NCBI GenBank assembly: GCA_016930155.1
Contig: JAFGHL010000054.1
Coordinates: 1-56,758 of the forward strand
Length of the DNA: 56,758 bases
Source: Dehalococcoidia bacterium
GTDB taxonomy: Bacteria > Chloroflexota > Dehalococcoidia > GIF9 > UBA5629
Direction of reading: 5' to 3'
The notes beneath the pieces were generated by a model. That model was not told the origin of the DNA, ran no database searches, and saw only the letters and a program-made list of their open reading frames with translations. The first letter of the stretch is position 1, and each line of letters starts with the position of its first letter. Positions 18,295 through 25,895 of the stretch are shown here, piece by piece. The translations under genes were made by a program, and so were the position numbers.

Positions 18295-19260
18295 ATGAAA
18301 GTCAAAATAGTTCACCCATTGTGGACGCATCTGCCTGCGTTGCTGCTAATACTGGCAGCCGTGTTCTTTACAGTTAAAGCTCTTCCGCTGCCTGACCCGG
18401 CCCCGGTACGGTTTGATCTCAGCGGCCAGCCGAATACATATGGCTCGCCCTGGATTGGCTCATCGCTTCTGTTGGGTCTATCGGTTGGATTTCTTATTCT
18501 CTGGTTATGGCTCGACGAGCTCTGGGCGCGCCAGGAAAAGAAGAAGACCTTCAACTGGATGTCTCTTTTCGATGAGTTTGCCATCGGCAGCATGTGCGGT
18601 GTGCAGATCGCCTATGTAAATATGCTTGCTTCGCCGCAAAGGATTTTTCCTTTCCCCTGGATTGAAATGGTCACGGCCTGCTTACTGGGAACCGGCCTGG
18701 CTGTAGTGTTGGAGCTTATTCGACCGTACCGGCATTATGAGAAGAAGCCGGCTATAGAAAATGCGAGCCAGGTTGCCGAAGAGATAACCCGGATAGTACA
18801 GGAGGGGCAACCCGTATCATACTGGGAATCGCAGAATCCGCCCTACGTGGGAGCGCTGATGGTAATCGTGCCGCTGATCATGATTATGGCGGCTGTTTTC
18901 ACCTGGGCGTCGCTTCCCTGGCTGTCGATTATGCTGGGATTGATTGCTGTGGCCATGATCGGGACCTACGGCGGTTTTCGCACACAGGTAACCAGGGATA
19001 CTGTCACGGTCAGGATGGGCCTGCTGGGCATAAGGCTGCTGCAGTTAAAAACGGCGGATATTACCGGTGTGGAGGTTCATTCCTTTTCGCCGCTGCAGGA
19101 CTTCGGTGGTTACGGGATACGTTTTAACAGCGAGATAAGGGCTTTCTACCTGCAGGGTGACCGCGGCGTCAAAATCACTGTCTCAGATGGAAAGAAATAC
19201 CTCATTGGCTCCGACCGCCCGGAGCACCTGGCTGCGGTGATAGACTTGGTCAGGGGATGA
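18295..19260 (+). CDS. DUF1648-type membrane protein
   Basis: Integral membrane protein of 321 residues. The N-terminus matches the DUF1648 pattern (a first membrane segment, then LPDPAPVRFDLSGQPNTYGS). Further membrane segments follow near residues 55-75, 100-120, 130-145, 188-210 and 213-230, and the C-terminal 80 residues form a soluble PH-like domain (VTRDTVTVRMGLLGIRLLQLKTADITGVEVH). Relatives include SdpI-like immunity and membrane stress proteins, but no partner is visible, so the role is unknown. Confidence 0.65.
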   Translation: MKVKIVHPLWTHLPALLLILAAVFFTVKALPLPDPAPVRFDLSGQPNTYGSPWIGSSLLLGLSVGFLILWLWLDELWARQEKKKTFNWMSLFDEFAIGSMCGVQIAYVNMLASPQRIFPFPWIEMVTACLLGTGLAVVLELIRPYRHYEKKPAIENASQVAEEITRIVQEGQPVSYWESQNPPYVGALMVIVPLIMIMAAVFTWASLPWLSIMLGLIAVAMIGTYGGFRTQVTRDTVTVRMGLLGIRLLQLKTADITGVEVHSFSPLQDFGGYGIRFNSEIRAFYLQGDRGVKITVSDGKKYLIGSDRPEHLAAVIDLVRG

Positions 19261-19278
19261 TCGCAGCCTGCGCAGGCC

Positions 19279-19362
19279 TTAAACGAAGTAGCGCGGGATC
19301 ATATAACGGACCTGCCGCAGTATGTTCGCGAAAAAGCCGATGCGTTTCTTCTTCTTATTCAT
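19279..19362 (-). CDS. 27-residue basic peptide downstream of the CrtI-like gene
   Basis: A short reading frame beginning MNKKKKRIGFF and ending RYMIPRYFV. It starts 14 bases after the stop of the CrtI-like gene and has AGGTGA six bases before its ATG, so it could be translated from the same message. The peptide is a basic head followed by an amphipathic or hydrophobic stretch and could associate with the membrane. No homolog is recognised; it may be chance, but the ribosome binding site and position argue otherwise. Confidence 0.4.
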   Translation of the reverse strand: MNKKKKRIGFFANILRQVRYMIPRYFV

Positions 19363-19376
19363 AACATTCACCTGCT

Positions 19377-20879
19377 TTATTTCTCATATTTTTCTATCAG
19401 ATCGGCCGCATTCATGGCCGAAGCGGTGACCACCGGTACCCCGCCGCCCGGGTGTGTCGAGGCGCCTACAAGGTAGAGTCCCTTAATTGACTTGGATTTG
19501 GCGGCGGGACGGAAGCAGATCGAGTGAGGCACATCCTGCCTCAGCGCGTAGATGGCGCCCTCCGGTGAGAGCAGCCTTTTCTCAAAATCGGCCGGAGTTG
19601 AGAATTCCGCCACGCTGACGTGTTTTTCCAGGTCAGGTATATATCTGTCGGAATAATACTTGATGATCTTTGGCAGAAGTTCTTTCTTTTCCGCCTCCCA
19701 GGTGGTGCCGTCCAGCTTATAGGGCCCCGGCCCCATAGTCAGGATAATGATGTTGTGTCCCTTGGGCGCCAGATCGGGATCGGAGCGTGTGGTGCAGCTT
19801 ATGATGCCGAATTGCTGGGCCGGGTAACGTCCCTGTTCGTACTCATCCCACCAGTACTTGTTCATCTCCTCCATGGGGATGGTGGCCAGCGTGTGGTGCG
19901 ATTCCAGCGGCGGGTCGTAATCCACACCCAGGTAGACAGTCGGCGTCGACATCGCGTACTCGTAGCTTTTAACGCCTGTGCGGACTATGGAGGGCAGGTG
20001 TTCTTCCCCGATCAGATCAAGGTACAATTTCTTGGCGTTTATATCCGATATCACCAGGTCGGCCGTAATCTCGCTGCCGTCGGCCAGAACAACCCCCAGG
20101 GCGCGACGGTCCTTGACCATGACCTTCTTGACCAGCGTATTCAGCCTGGTCGTCATGCCGAGCTTTTCACCGACGCGCCTGAATGCCGCCGGTATGGCGA
20201 CCATGCCACCCTTGCTGTAGTATATTCCCTCGTGTTCGGAATACGGTATCACGGCGTACAGGCCGGGCAGTAGCTCCGGCGGCAGGCCTGCGTAAAAGCA
20301 CTGATAGGACAGAGATTCACGTATTTTGTCGCTCTTGAAGAACTTCTTCAGCACTGCCTGATAGTTGCCGTTGAAGAGAGGCATGTATTTCAACATGGTG
20401 GGAGTCTGCTGGAACATGCGTACGACATCGCCCAGCGTATTGGCCGGTTTAACGAAGAATCCTTCGACAGCCGCGTCGTTAAACGCCTTCATATACTTGC
20501 AGAAATCGTACCAGCCTTTGACGTCCTCCGGGGCGATCTTGGCGATCTCCTGCGCCGATTCCTCGATGGACTTGGGATAGCGCATCCTGGAGCCATCCTT
20601 GAAGATAATGGAAAAGATGAGGTGCGGAGGTATCAACTCGACCTCCTGTGCCAGGGTGGTGCCCAGTCGCTGGAAGCACCAGTCCATTACCTGGATATCT
20701 TCGATCAGGGATGCGCCGAGGTCGAAATGGTACCCCTCCCGTTCGAAGGTGGAGCAGCATCCCCCCACCCTATCGCTTTGCTCGAGCAGAAGAACCTTGC
20801 GACCCTGTTTGGCCATCAGAGCGGATATGGCAAGCCCCCCGATACCGGCGCCGATAACGATCACATTGTAATCAGACAT
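19377..20879 (-). CDS. Phytoene-desaturase-like FAD oxidoreductase (CrtI/CrtN family)
   Basis: A 500-residue flavoprotein. The dinucleotide-binding motif VIVIGAGIGGLAISALMAKQGRKVLLLEQ is at residues 5-33, followed by the CrtI-type GGCCSTFEREGYHFDLGAS. The C-terminal CrtI signature is LYLVGASTHPGGGVPVVTASAMNAADLI. The family includes carotenoid desaturases, isomerases and all-trans-retinol saturases; no crtB or other carotenoid gene is nearby, so substrate is open. It has an upstream inverted repeat resembling a TetR-type operator. Confidence 0.82.
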   Translation of the reverse strand: MSDYNVIVIGAGIGGLAISALMAKQGRKVLLLEQSDRVGGCCSTFEREGYHFDLGASLIEDIQVMDWCFQRLGTTLAQEVELIPPHLIFSIIFKDGSRMRYPKSIEESAQEIAKIAPEDVKGWYDFCKYMKAFNDAAVEGFFVKPANTLGDVVRMFQQTPTMLKYMPLFNGNYQAVLKKFFKSDKIRESLSYQCFYAGLPPELLPGLYAVIPYSEHEGIYYSKGGMVAIPAAFRRVGEKLGMTTRLNTLVKKVMVKDRRALGVVLADGSEITADLVISDINAKKLYLDLIGEEHLPSIVRTGVKSYEYAMSTPTVYLGVDYDPPLESHHTLATIPMEEMNKYWWDEYEQGRYPAQQFGIISCTTRSDPDLAPKGHNIIILTMGPGPYKLDGTTWEAEKKELLPKIIKYYSDRYIPDLEKHVSVAEFSTPADFEKRLLSPEGAIYALRQDVPHSICFRPAAKSKSIKGLYLVGASTHPGGGVPVVTASAMNAADLIEKYEK

Positions 20880-20909
20880 ACGATACCTCCCAACACAAAT
20901 TAAATATTG

Positions 20910-20923
20910 ATTGACCAGTCAAT
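20910..20923. promoter_or_regulatory. TetR-type operator-like palindrome
   Basis: ATTGACCAGTCAAT is a 14-base inverted repeat (ATTGAC / GTCAAT around CA), 31 bases upstream of the CrtI-like start and downstream of its candidate promoter. The form is typical of TetR-family operators for lipid or aromatic degradation genes. No tetR gene lies in the window. Confidence 0.45.
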
Positions 20924-20944
20924 TCAAATCCGTAGCGGCCTAAT

Positions 20945-20972
20945 TGTATAGTAGTCACGTTTTTTTTGTCCA
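20945..20972 (-). promoter_or_regulatory. Candidate promoter of the CrtI-like gene
   Basis: Read on the minus strand: TGGACA, 16-base spacer, TATACA. Transcription would start near 20938 and cross the palindrome at 20910-20923, so a bound repressor could block it. The rest of the 340-base gap to the SDR gene at 21221 holds nothing else I can name. Confidence 0.4.
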
Positions 20973-21220
20973 GTTTGCATTTGCTCAGACAAATCATTGC
21001 TTCAATCGCAACGAGGCGACAGGTTTTAAGGATTGATCATTGGCGATAGCCTATTATAGCATTACGCCCGAGAATCCGGGTGATATAATGGCAGTTAATC
21101 AGCCCTAACGGGTATAGACAGGATATATTTCGAAATAAGGGAGAAATATATGGTCGGAATCGTAACATGCAGTTGCCCAATATCATGGCTGTTATCGTTC
21201 TGGAGGATGATTAAGAGCAG

Positions 21221-22021
21221 ATGTACGACTTCCTGAACAAGACTATTATTATTACCGGCGCTGCAGGCGGTATAGGTACAGCGCTGGCAAGGGAAATGGA
21301 TAGAAGAGGCGCAAATCTCGTTCTGGCGGATATTAATTTCAACGGCCTGAAATCTCTGGCTTCCGACCTGAAATCCGATCCTCTGATCGGTCAATGCGAT
21401 ATTACAGACAGGGCGGATGTGAAAAAGCTCGTGGAAGAAGCGGTAAAAAGGTTTTCAAAAGTCGACATATTGATCAATAATGCAGGCATTATCAGGCCAG
21501 CTCTTTTCGAAAACTGCGGTTATGAAGATATCGATGCCCAGATGAAGTTGAACTTCATGGGGGCGGTCAACTGCACTAAGGAAGTCCTGGCTGTCATGAT
21601 ACTTGTAAAACAGGGGCACGTCGTGACTATCTCGTCGCTGGCAGGCCTGGTTCCTGAAACCTTCAGCTCGATTTATACGGCATCGAAATTCGCCTTGAGG
21701 GGATTCTTTCTGACTCTTGCCATAGAATTGAGGAAACATAACATTAAAGTATCAACCATTTTCCCCGATTCCGTCGACACCCCCATGCTGAAGTACGAGG
21801 CCTCTCATGGTGGATCACCTCTTACATTCCTGGGCGATGCGCAAAGCCCTGAAAAAGTTGTCCGGGCCGTCATCCAATCGATCGAAAAAGGCAGCCCCGA
21901 GATATGCGCGCCCGCTTCAACAGGCATTATTTCGAGAATAATAATGTGCTGGCCGTGGATCGTTACCAAACTCTGGCCGGTACTTGAACGGATGGGAGAA
22001 AAGAATAAAAAGTCCGTATAG
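21221..22021 (+). CDS. Short-chain dehydrogenase/reductase
   Basis: Classical SDR of 266 residues. The cofactor motif TGAAGGIGTALA is at residues 12-23, D39 in VLADINF suggests NAD(H) preference, NNAG is present, and the active site is the serine of TISSL with YTASK. The C-terminal 25 residues include a hydrophobic segment (GIISRIIMCWPWIVTKLWPVL), so it may associate with the membrane, as in lipid or steroid-acting SDRs. Ends 12 bases before the next gene. Confidence 0.85.
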   Translation: MYDFLNKTIIITGAAGGIGTALAREMDRRGANLVLADINFNGLKSLASDLKSDPLIGQCDITDRADVKKLVEEAVKRFSKVDILINNAGIIRPALFENCGYEDIDAQMKLNFMGAVNCTKEVLAVMILVKQGHVVTISSLAGLVPETFSSIYTASKFALRGFFLTLAIELRKHNIKVSTIFPDSVDTPMLKYEASHGGSPLTFLGDAQSPEKVVRAVIQSIEKGSPEICAPASTGIISRIIMCWPWIVTKLWPVLERMGEKNKKSV

Positions 22022-22033
22022 AGAGGTGTTGAA

Positions 22034-22423
22034 ATGGCTGAAGCGATAAGGGCAATTGCAATTCTTGAGCTGGTGACAGGCGTAGGGTTGATACTATTCT
22101 GGGTAGGCTTTTTCACCATAGGCCTTGCGCCTAAAAATCCCCCCAAAGGCTATCTTGAGTATGAACACTCCTTTCCGCTGCCGGACGGATTGCTGGCCGT
22201 TCTGCTGCTGGTGGCGGGCACTCTGCTTTTACTTAATAATCCGTTGGGCGGTAATCTATCGTTGATAGCGGCCGGCGCACTCATATTTCTGGGCGTACTG
22301 GACTTCAGCTTCAATATCCGGAACGGCATATATAAGATCTCTAAAAGCGACCTGATACTAAACGCTTTTATCAACCTGTGGTGTGTCGGCTTTGGCGTGG
22401 CTGTTGCAATGATAGTGGGCTGA
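22034..22423 (+). CDS. Four-segment membrane protein, unknown function
   Basis: A 129-residue protein with hydrophobic segments near residues 8-30, 52-68, 74-92 and 110-128. GAGAGGTG precedes the ATG. It is second in a pair with the SDR. I do not recognise a family; small hydrophobic partners of SDR enzymes are common, but no function should be assigned. Confidence 0.55.
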   Translation: MAEAIRAIAILELVTGVGLILFWVGFFTIGLAPKNPPKGYLEYEHSFPLPDGLLAVLLLVAGTLLLLNNPLGGNLSLIAAGALIFLGVLDFSFNIRNGIYKISKSDLILNAFINLWCVGFGVAVAMIVG

Positions 22424-22442
22424 AAACCTTGTAGCAGTGTAG

Positions 22443-22519
22443 TGGTGGGCCATTCTGGATTCGAACCAGAGACCCCAGTCTTATCAGGACTGTGCTCTAA
22501 CCAACTGAGCTAATGGCCC
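22443..22519 (-). tRNA. tRNA-Ile (GAT), CCA encoded
   Basis: Complete cloverleaf on the minus strand: acceptor GGGCCAT / ATGGCCC, D stem GCTC/GAGC, anticodon loop CTGATAA giving GAT, T stem and TTCGAATC loop, discriminator A, and an encoded CCA. 77 bases including CCA. Confidence 0.97.
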
Positions 22520-22621
22520 CCGAAAATGCAGAGTAAAGTATAGCTTCTGTGCTGAAAATGTGTCAAATAGAAGATACCACCGTCTGCCGTAGCTGCAATA
22601 AGCGATGGCGCCACTATTCTA

Positions 22622-23686
22622 CTATTTTATCTTCGTGATCCAGCTGAATTTGTCGGGATTTTCGCCGTACTGGATTCCTGTAATGGCATTGTACAGCTTC
22701 AGGGAAAGAGCGCCGGTCTTTCCGCCGTTGATGAGCAGGGCTTTCTCCTTATGCGTGATCGATCCGATGGGTGAGATGACCGCTGCGGTGCCTGTGCCGA
22801 AAGCTTCCCTGAGTTTGCCTGACTCCCAGGCTGCGATGACCTCGTCCATCGATAGCCGGCGTTCCACCACCTTCATGCCCCAATCCCGGGCCAGGTGCAT
22901 GACCGAATCACGCGTTACTCCGGCCAGTATGGTGCCGCCCAGGTGAGGCGTAATAAGCTCATCACCTATGTAGAAGAACACGTTCATGGTGCCGACTTCC
23001 TCGATGTAATGCTTCTGCATGCCGTCGAGCCAGAGCACCTGCGTGTAGCCCTTCTTCTGTGCCTCGTGAGCGGCATAAAGGCTGGCCGCGTAGTTGCCGG
23101 GTGTCTTGGCGAAGCCCGTTCCGCCTTCGACTGCGCGCGTGTGCTCTATGGCTGTAATCAACTTGACCGGATTCATGCCCTCTTTATAATAGGCGCCAAC
23201 AGGTGACAGAATTATAAAGAACTTATATGTCTTGGATACGTGTACACCCAGGTTATTATCTGAGGCGAAAACGAACGGCCGGACGTACATGGCGTAGCCT
23301 TTCTGTTTGGGAACCCATTCACGTTCGATTTCCACCAGCTTCAGAATGCCGTCCATGAAGACCTTCTTGTCGATCTCGGGTATGCAGAGGCGATGACAGG
23401 AGCGGTTGAAGCGATCTATATGTTTATCCGCCCTGAAAACATTGATGGTCCCATCCTTGACCCTGAAAGCCTTTAAACCCTCGAAAACCGCTTGGGCATA
23501 GTGAAGGACGGTCAAGGAAGGCAGCATATGTATGTGTGTAAACGGGGTAATCCTGGCCGGCCCCCATTTACCGTTCTTGTAGTCCATCCTCAGCATATGG
23601 TCACTGAAGACATCGCCGAAACCCAGGCCTGAGAAATCCACCTTGTGGATCTTTGTCTTCTTCGTTTTCCTTATCTGCATAGCCAT
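22622..23686 (-). CDS. ilvE: Branched-chain amino acid aminotransferase
   Basis: Fold-type IV PLP enzyme for the last step of valine, leucine and isoleucine synthesis. Visible features: HYAQAVFEGLKAFR with the substrate-binding region, YVRPFVF, the PLP-lysine stretch TPGNYAASLYAAHEAQKKGYTQVLWLDG, EEVGTMNVFF and LAGVTRDSV. About 354 residues, the longer (eukaryote-like) BCAT class. The ATG at 23686 has AGGTGG upstream and is preferred over the GTG three codons earlier. Confidence 0.93.
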   Translation of the reverse strand: MAMQIRKTKKTKIHKVDFSGLGFGDVFSDHMLRMDYKNGKWGPARITPFTHIHMLPSLTVLHYAQAVFEGLKAFRVKDGTINVFRADKHIDRFNRSCHRLCIPEIDKKVFMDGILKLVEIEREWVPKQKGYAMYVRPFVFASDNNLGVHVSKTYKFFIILSPVGAYYKEGMNPVKLITAIEHTRAVEGGTGFAKTPGNYAASLYAAHEAQKKGYTQVLWLDGMQKHYIEEVGTMNVFFYIGDELITPHLGGTILAGVTRDSVMHLARDWGMKVVERRLSMDEVIAAWESGKLREAFGTGTAAVISPIGSITHKEKALLINGGKTGALSLKLYNAITGIQYGENPDKFSWITKIK

Positions 23687-23720
23687 TTGTACCACCTGCC
23701 TTGAATATTAAGTTTACTAC

Positions 23721-23802
23721 TGGGGAAGAGGGGACTCGAACCCCTACGCCTTGCGGCACATGATCCTAAGTCATGCTCGTCTGCCAGTTCCGACACTCCC
23801 CC
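23721..23802 (-). tRNA. tRNA-Leu (TAG)
   Basis: Minus-strand cloverleaf with long variable arm (class II): acceptor GGGGGAG / CTTCCCC with one G-T pair, anticodon loop ACTTAGG giving TAG, T arm GGGG-TTCGAGT-CCCC, discriminator A. CCA is not encoded (GTA follows). Confidence 0.95.
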
Positions 23803-23936
23803 TCATGATTTTCATATGAAAAGCGCCTGTTATTCTATCAAATATACTGCTGCGAAGCTATGGCCTCCCTGCCGAATATCTATTGTACGCCACACTGTGC
23901 GGCGGTTACAATCGCTGTTAGAGATGCGATAAAAAC

Positions 23937-23972
23937 AAAGGCAGGGAAGCCGGTACCGGCTTCCCTGCCTTT
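23937..23972 (-). terminator. Perfect 36-base palindromic terminator
   Basis: The sequence is a perfect palindrome centred at 23954/23955 with stem core GGCAGGGAAGCC. On the minus strand it is followed by a T-rich run (TTTGTTTTT), so it should end the leftward membrane-protein gene; on the plus strand a shorter TTTT follows. Confidence 0.85.
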
Positions 23973-24008
23973 TAGATATCACGTTACGCAGTCGAATTAA
24001 ACGATGTT

Positions 24009-24365
24009 CTAGTCTCCAGGTTTGCCGATTGTCCAGAGCATCTTGACGGCGCCGATGACCGCTGCCGGGGCAACCAGCACCGTGACATAGGCCAGCACGC
24101 CTGCGATGAAGGTATCGATACCCAGGAATTTAAGCGGCGCGAATGCATTGCCAACCACGATCAAAGCGATCGATGCCAGCAGTAGAGCCTGAACCTCCTT
24201 GGGTGTGATGTTGAGGAAGCCGATCACGATGCCGAGGATGACAAGTATGATGGCGATGATGGCATTTCCGGGGAGCACCAGCCCTGCTATCAGAGAAATG
24301 ACAAGTCCCACGATTAAAGCCCAGAAACCGATAAGACCTACAACCCTTGCTTTGTCAATTGCCAT
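24009..24365 (-). CDS. Small multi-span membrane protein, unknown function
   Basis: A 118-residue protein that is almost wholly hydrophobic, with about four membrane segments (near residues 9-29, 32-50, 60-77, 82-108). It has an AGGAGG site before its ATG and ends at the palindromic terminator. No recognised catalytic motif. It is the last host gene before the prophage. Confidence 0.6.
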   Translation of the reverse strand: MAIDKARVVGLIGFWALIVGLVISLIAGLVLPGNAIIAIILVILGIVIGFLNITPKEVQALLLASIALIVVGNAFAPLKFLGIDTFIAGVLAYVTVLVAPAAVIGAVKMLWTIGKPGD

Positions 24366-24478
24366 GGTATCCTCCTTTATAATTCCTTAAACTTCATTAT
24401 ATACCCTGCAGGGCAATATTGGAATAGGGAATAGTACTTAGATAGCTGTCCCGGGATGAAGCAACATGCAAAGAAACC

Positions 24479-24523
24479 TGGTGAGCCGCCACGGACTCGA
24501 ACCGTGAACCGGTTGATTAAGAG
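24479..24523 (-). repeat. Left attachment site: 3' half of tRNA-Lys (CTT)
   Basis: Read on the minus strand this is a tRNA from the anticodon loop (CTCTTAA) through 3' anticodon stem TCAAC, variable loop CGGTT, T arm CACGG-TTCGAGT-CCGTG, acceptor GCGGCTC, discriminator A and CCA. The bases that should form the 5' anticodon stem (expected GTTGA, found AATAA) and everything further 5' do not match a tRNA. A fragment ending sharply at the anticodon loop is the signature of an att site left by an integrase that uses the anticodon loop. Confidence 0.85.
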
Positions 24524-24572
24524 TTATTCGCTGAAAAAACGAGCCGCTTATCTATGTGTAATGCGGCTTTCA

Positions 24573-24905
24573 TTATGGTTGCCAGTACATTTGATATCCG
24601 CATTGGCATTGAGGTTGTCCATATTGGACGTATTGTCTGCACTGGGGGCAGGTATATCTCTGGTTAATGGCTTCTTTTAAGGCATTGAGTTGTTGCCACA
24701 AATGCGCTGCTTCCAAATCGTTGGGCATGCGAGCAAGGGCATTATAGGCGCGATCAAATTTCTTCTGGTCATAATTTTTCGGTGAGCGTAATATTTCCCT
24801 GGCATCTTCCTTAGCTTTTTTTATGCCATAGAGCATCATAGGAATAAGGATAATTCCCATCAGGCCAGCGAACATAAGAAATCCAAGAATGAATAATATT
24901 AACAT
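24573..24905 (-). CDS. Membrane-anchored zinc-ribbon protein in the lysogeny operon
   Basis: 110 residues: an N-terminal membrane segment (residues about 2-28), a charged helical middle, and a C-terminal zinc ribbon (YTCPQCRQYVQYGQPQCQCGYQMYW, cysteines in two knuckles). The ATG overlaps the repressor stop codon by one base (TGATG), so it is co-translated with the repressor and should be made in lysogens. By position it is a candidate for superinfection exclusion or lysogenic conversion; no family is recognised. Confidence 0.65.
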   Translation of the reverse strand: MLILFILGFLMFAGLMGIILIPMMLYGIKKAKEDAREILRSPKNYDQKKFDRAYNALARMPNDLEAAHLWQQLNALKEAINQRYTCPQCRQYVQYGQPQCQCGYQMYWQP

Positions 24906-25501
24906 CACATCTTCCGATTTATAGCCACTATTACGCCGTAGATTTCGCAGTCCTTTAGATCATCGGGCTTTTTATATCTGATCAAGCGGGGCTGCTCGTG
25001 GTGATTGTGATAACAGAGAACCGTCCTCCCTGGCTCCGGTTGTGCGTCCTTGTCTATGATCAGGACATCTCCGTCTTGAATTTCAGGCTCTAAACAATAA
25101 CCTTTCGCGCGAACACCTACATAATTGACCGGACCCGGACGCGGGCGAGCGATGTAGGCATACTCTATGATCTCCCCTGGCATGTGCAATTCCGCCACCA
25201 CTGGAACCTCGATTATATTATGAAGAGCCTGAACAGCCTGAAGTGAATCTAAAATAATACTTGCAGGGGCTACATATTTTATTCGGGCTTCTTTTATATA
25301 CCCCGCCGCCTGATAAATCTCCTCTGGTTTGACACGCAGTGCTTTTGCGAGCTTTAAAATTTTCTCTGCTGAAGTTTCTTGAATTCTGTCGAGTTCAATT
25401 AAGGAAATATAGCCTCTACCTAATCCACTGAGGGCAGCGAGTTCATGTTGAGTAAGTCCTCTCGCCTCTCTGGTTTTCCTGACAAATTCACCCAATGACA
25501 T
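24905..25501 (-). CDS. CI-like repressor: XRE helix-turn-helix plus degenerate S24 domain
   Basis: Master repressor of the prophage by position. Residues 5-60 are an XRE helix-turn-helix (TQHELAALSGLGRGYISLIE). Residues about 95-195 have the LexA/S24 fold (VGVRAKGYCLEPEIQDGDVLIIDKD), but the nucleophilic serine of the GxSMxP motif is Cys136, the catalytic lysine position near 174 reads Ile-Arg (LIRYKK), and the Ala-Gly cleavage site is replaced by LHMPGE. Self-cleavage is therefore doubtful. Transcribed left from its own promoter at 25561-25589. Confidence 0.88.
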   Translation of the reverse strand: MSLGEFVRKTREARGLTQHELAALSGLGRGYISLIELDRIQETSAEKILKLAKALRVKPEEIYQAAGYIKEARIKYVAPASIILDSLQAVQALHNIIEVPVVAELHMPGEIIEYAYIARPRPGPVNYVGVRAKGYCLEPEIQDGDVLIIDKDAQPEPGRTVLCYHNHHEQPRLIRYKKPDDLKDCEIYGVIVAINRKM

Positions 25502-25553
25502 TGAATAATTCCCCTGGCCTCCAAAAATCCGTCATATTTACCGACGATCATTA

Positions 25554-25569
25554 TGCTAATAGATTAGCA
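25554..25569. promoter_or_regulatory. Repressor operator palindrome
   Basis: TGCTAATAGATTAGCA is a perfect 16-base inverted repeat that overlaps the -10 box of the leftward promoter. The left arm context GTGCTAATCTA recurs once, over the -10 box of the rightward promoter (25641-25651). Confidence 0.75.
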
Positions 25570-25589
25570 CGCTGTTTATGTAATGTCAA
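25561..25589 (-). promoter_or_regulatory. Leftward lysogeny promoter
   Basis: On the minus strand: TTGACA, 17-base spacer, TGC-TAATCT (extended -10). Start near 25554 gives the repressor message a leader of about 50 bases. Confidence 0.75.
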
Positions 25590-25621
25590 GTAGTGGGTAA
25601 AAATATTTCTCGTCTACCCCC

Positions 25622-25650
25622 TTGACAAGTCAATATTTCTGTGCTAATCT
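25622..25650 (+). promoter_or_regulatory. Rightward early promoter
   Basis: TTGACA, 17-base spacer, TGC-TAATCT, the same boxes and spacing as the leftward promoter. Transcription should start at 25656-25658, that is at or next to the ATG of the Cro-like gene, leaving no room for a ribosome binding site. Confidence 0.75.
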
Positions 25651-25657
25651 ACACGCA

Positions 25658-25885
25658 ATGATATCAAGGTTGAATGCAATCCAAAAAGAACTCAAGGCCA
25701 CTGATGCTGAGTTTGCCAAGAGGCTGGGATTAAAGCGAGCACTATGGCAGGCGCTTCGGACCAGAAAGTGTAAACCCGGTGCCAAGTCCATCCCGGCCAT
25801 ACTTAAAGCATTCCCAGAATTGGCTCCGTTTATATCCAGTGCAAGCGGAGATGCACAAACTGAGGATCCCCATGCAAACAACTAA
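25658..25885 (+). CDS. Cro-like helix-turn-helix protein
   Basis: A 75-residue protein with a helix-turn-helix in the middle (TDAEFAKRLGLKRALWQALRTRK). It is the first gene of the rightward early operon and divergent from the repressor, the Cro position. The ATG at 25658 coincides with the predicted transcription start, so translation should be leaderless; an upstream in-frame TTG at 25622 is the promoter's own -35 box and is rejected. Confidence 0.75.
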   Translation: MISRLNAIQKELKATDAEFAKRLGLKRALWQALRTRKCKPGAKSIPAILKAFPELAPFISSASGDAQTEDPHANN

Positions 25886-25895
25886 CAGGAAAAAT

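Noticed and set aside
25858-25895. Earlier in-frame starts for the BRO-ParB protein (25779, 25872)
   Set aside because: They sit inside the Cro-like gene without ribosome binding sites; ATG 25896 has AGGA five bases upstream and begins the BRO-N domain.
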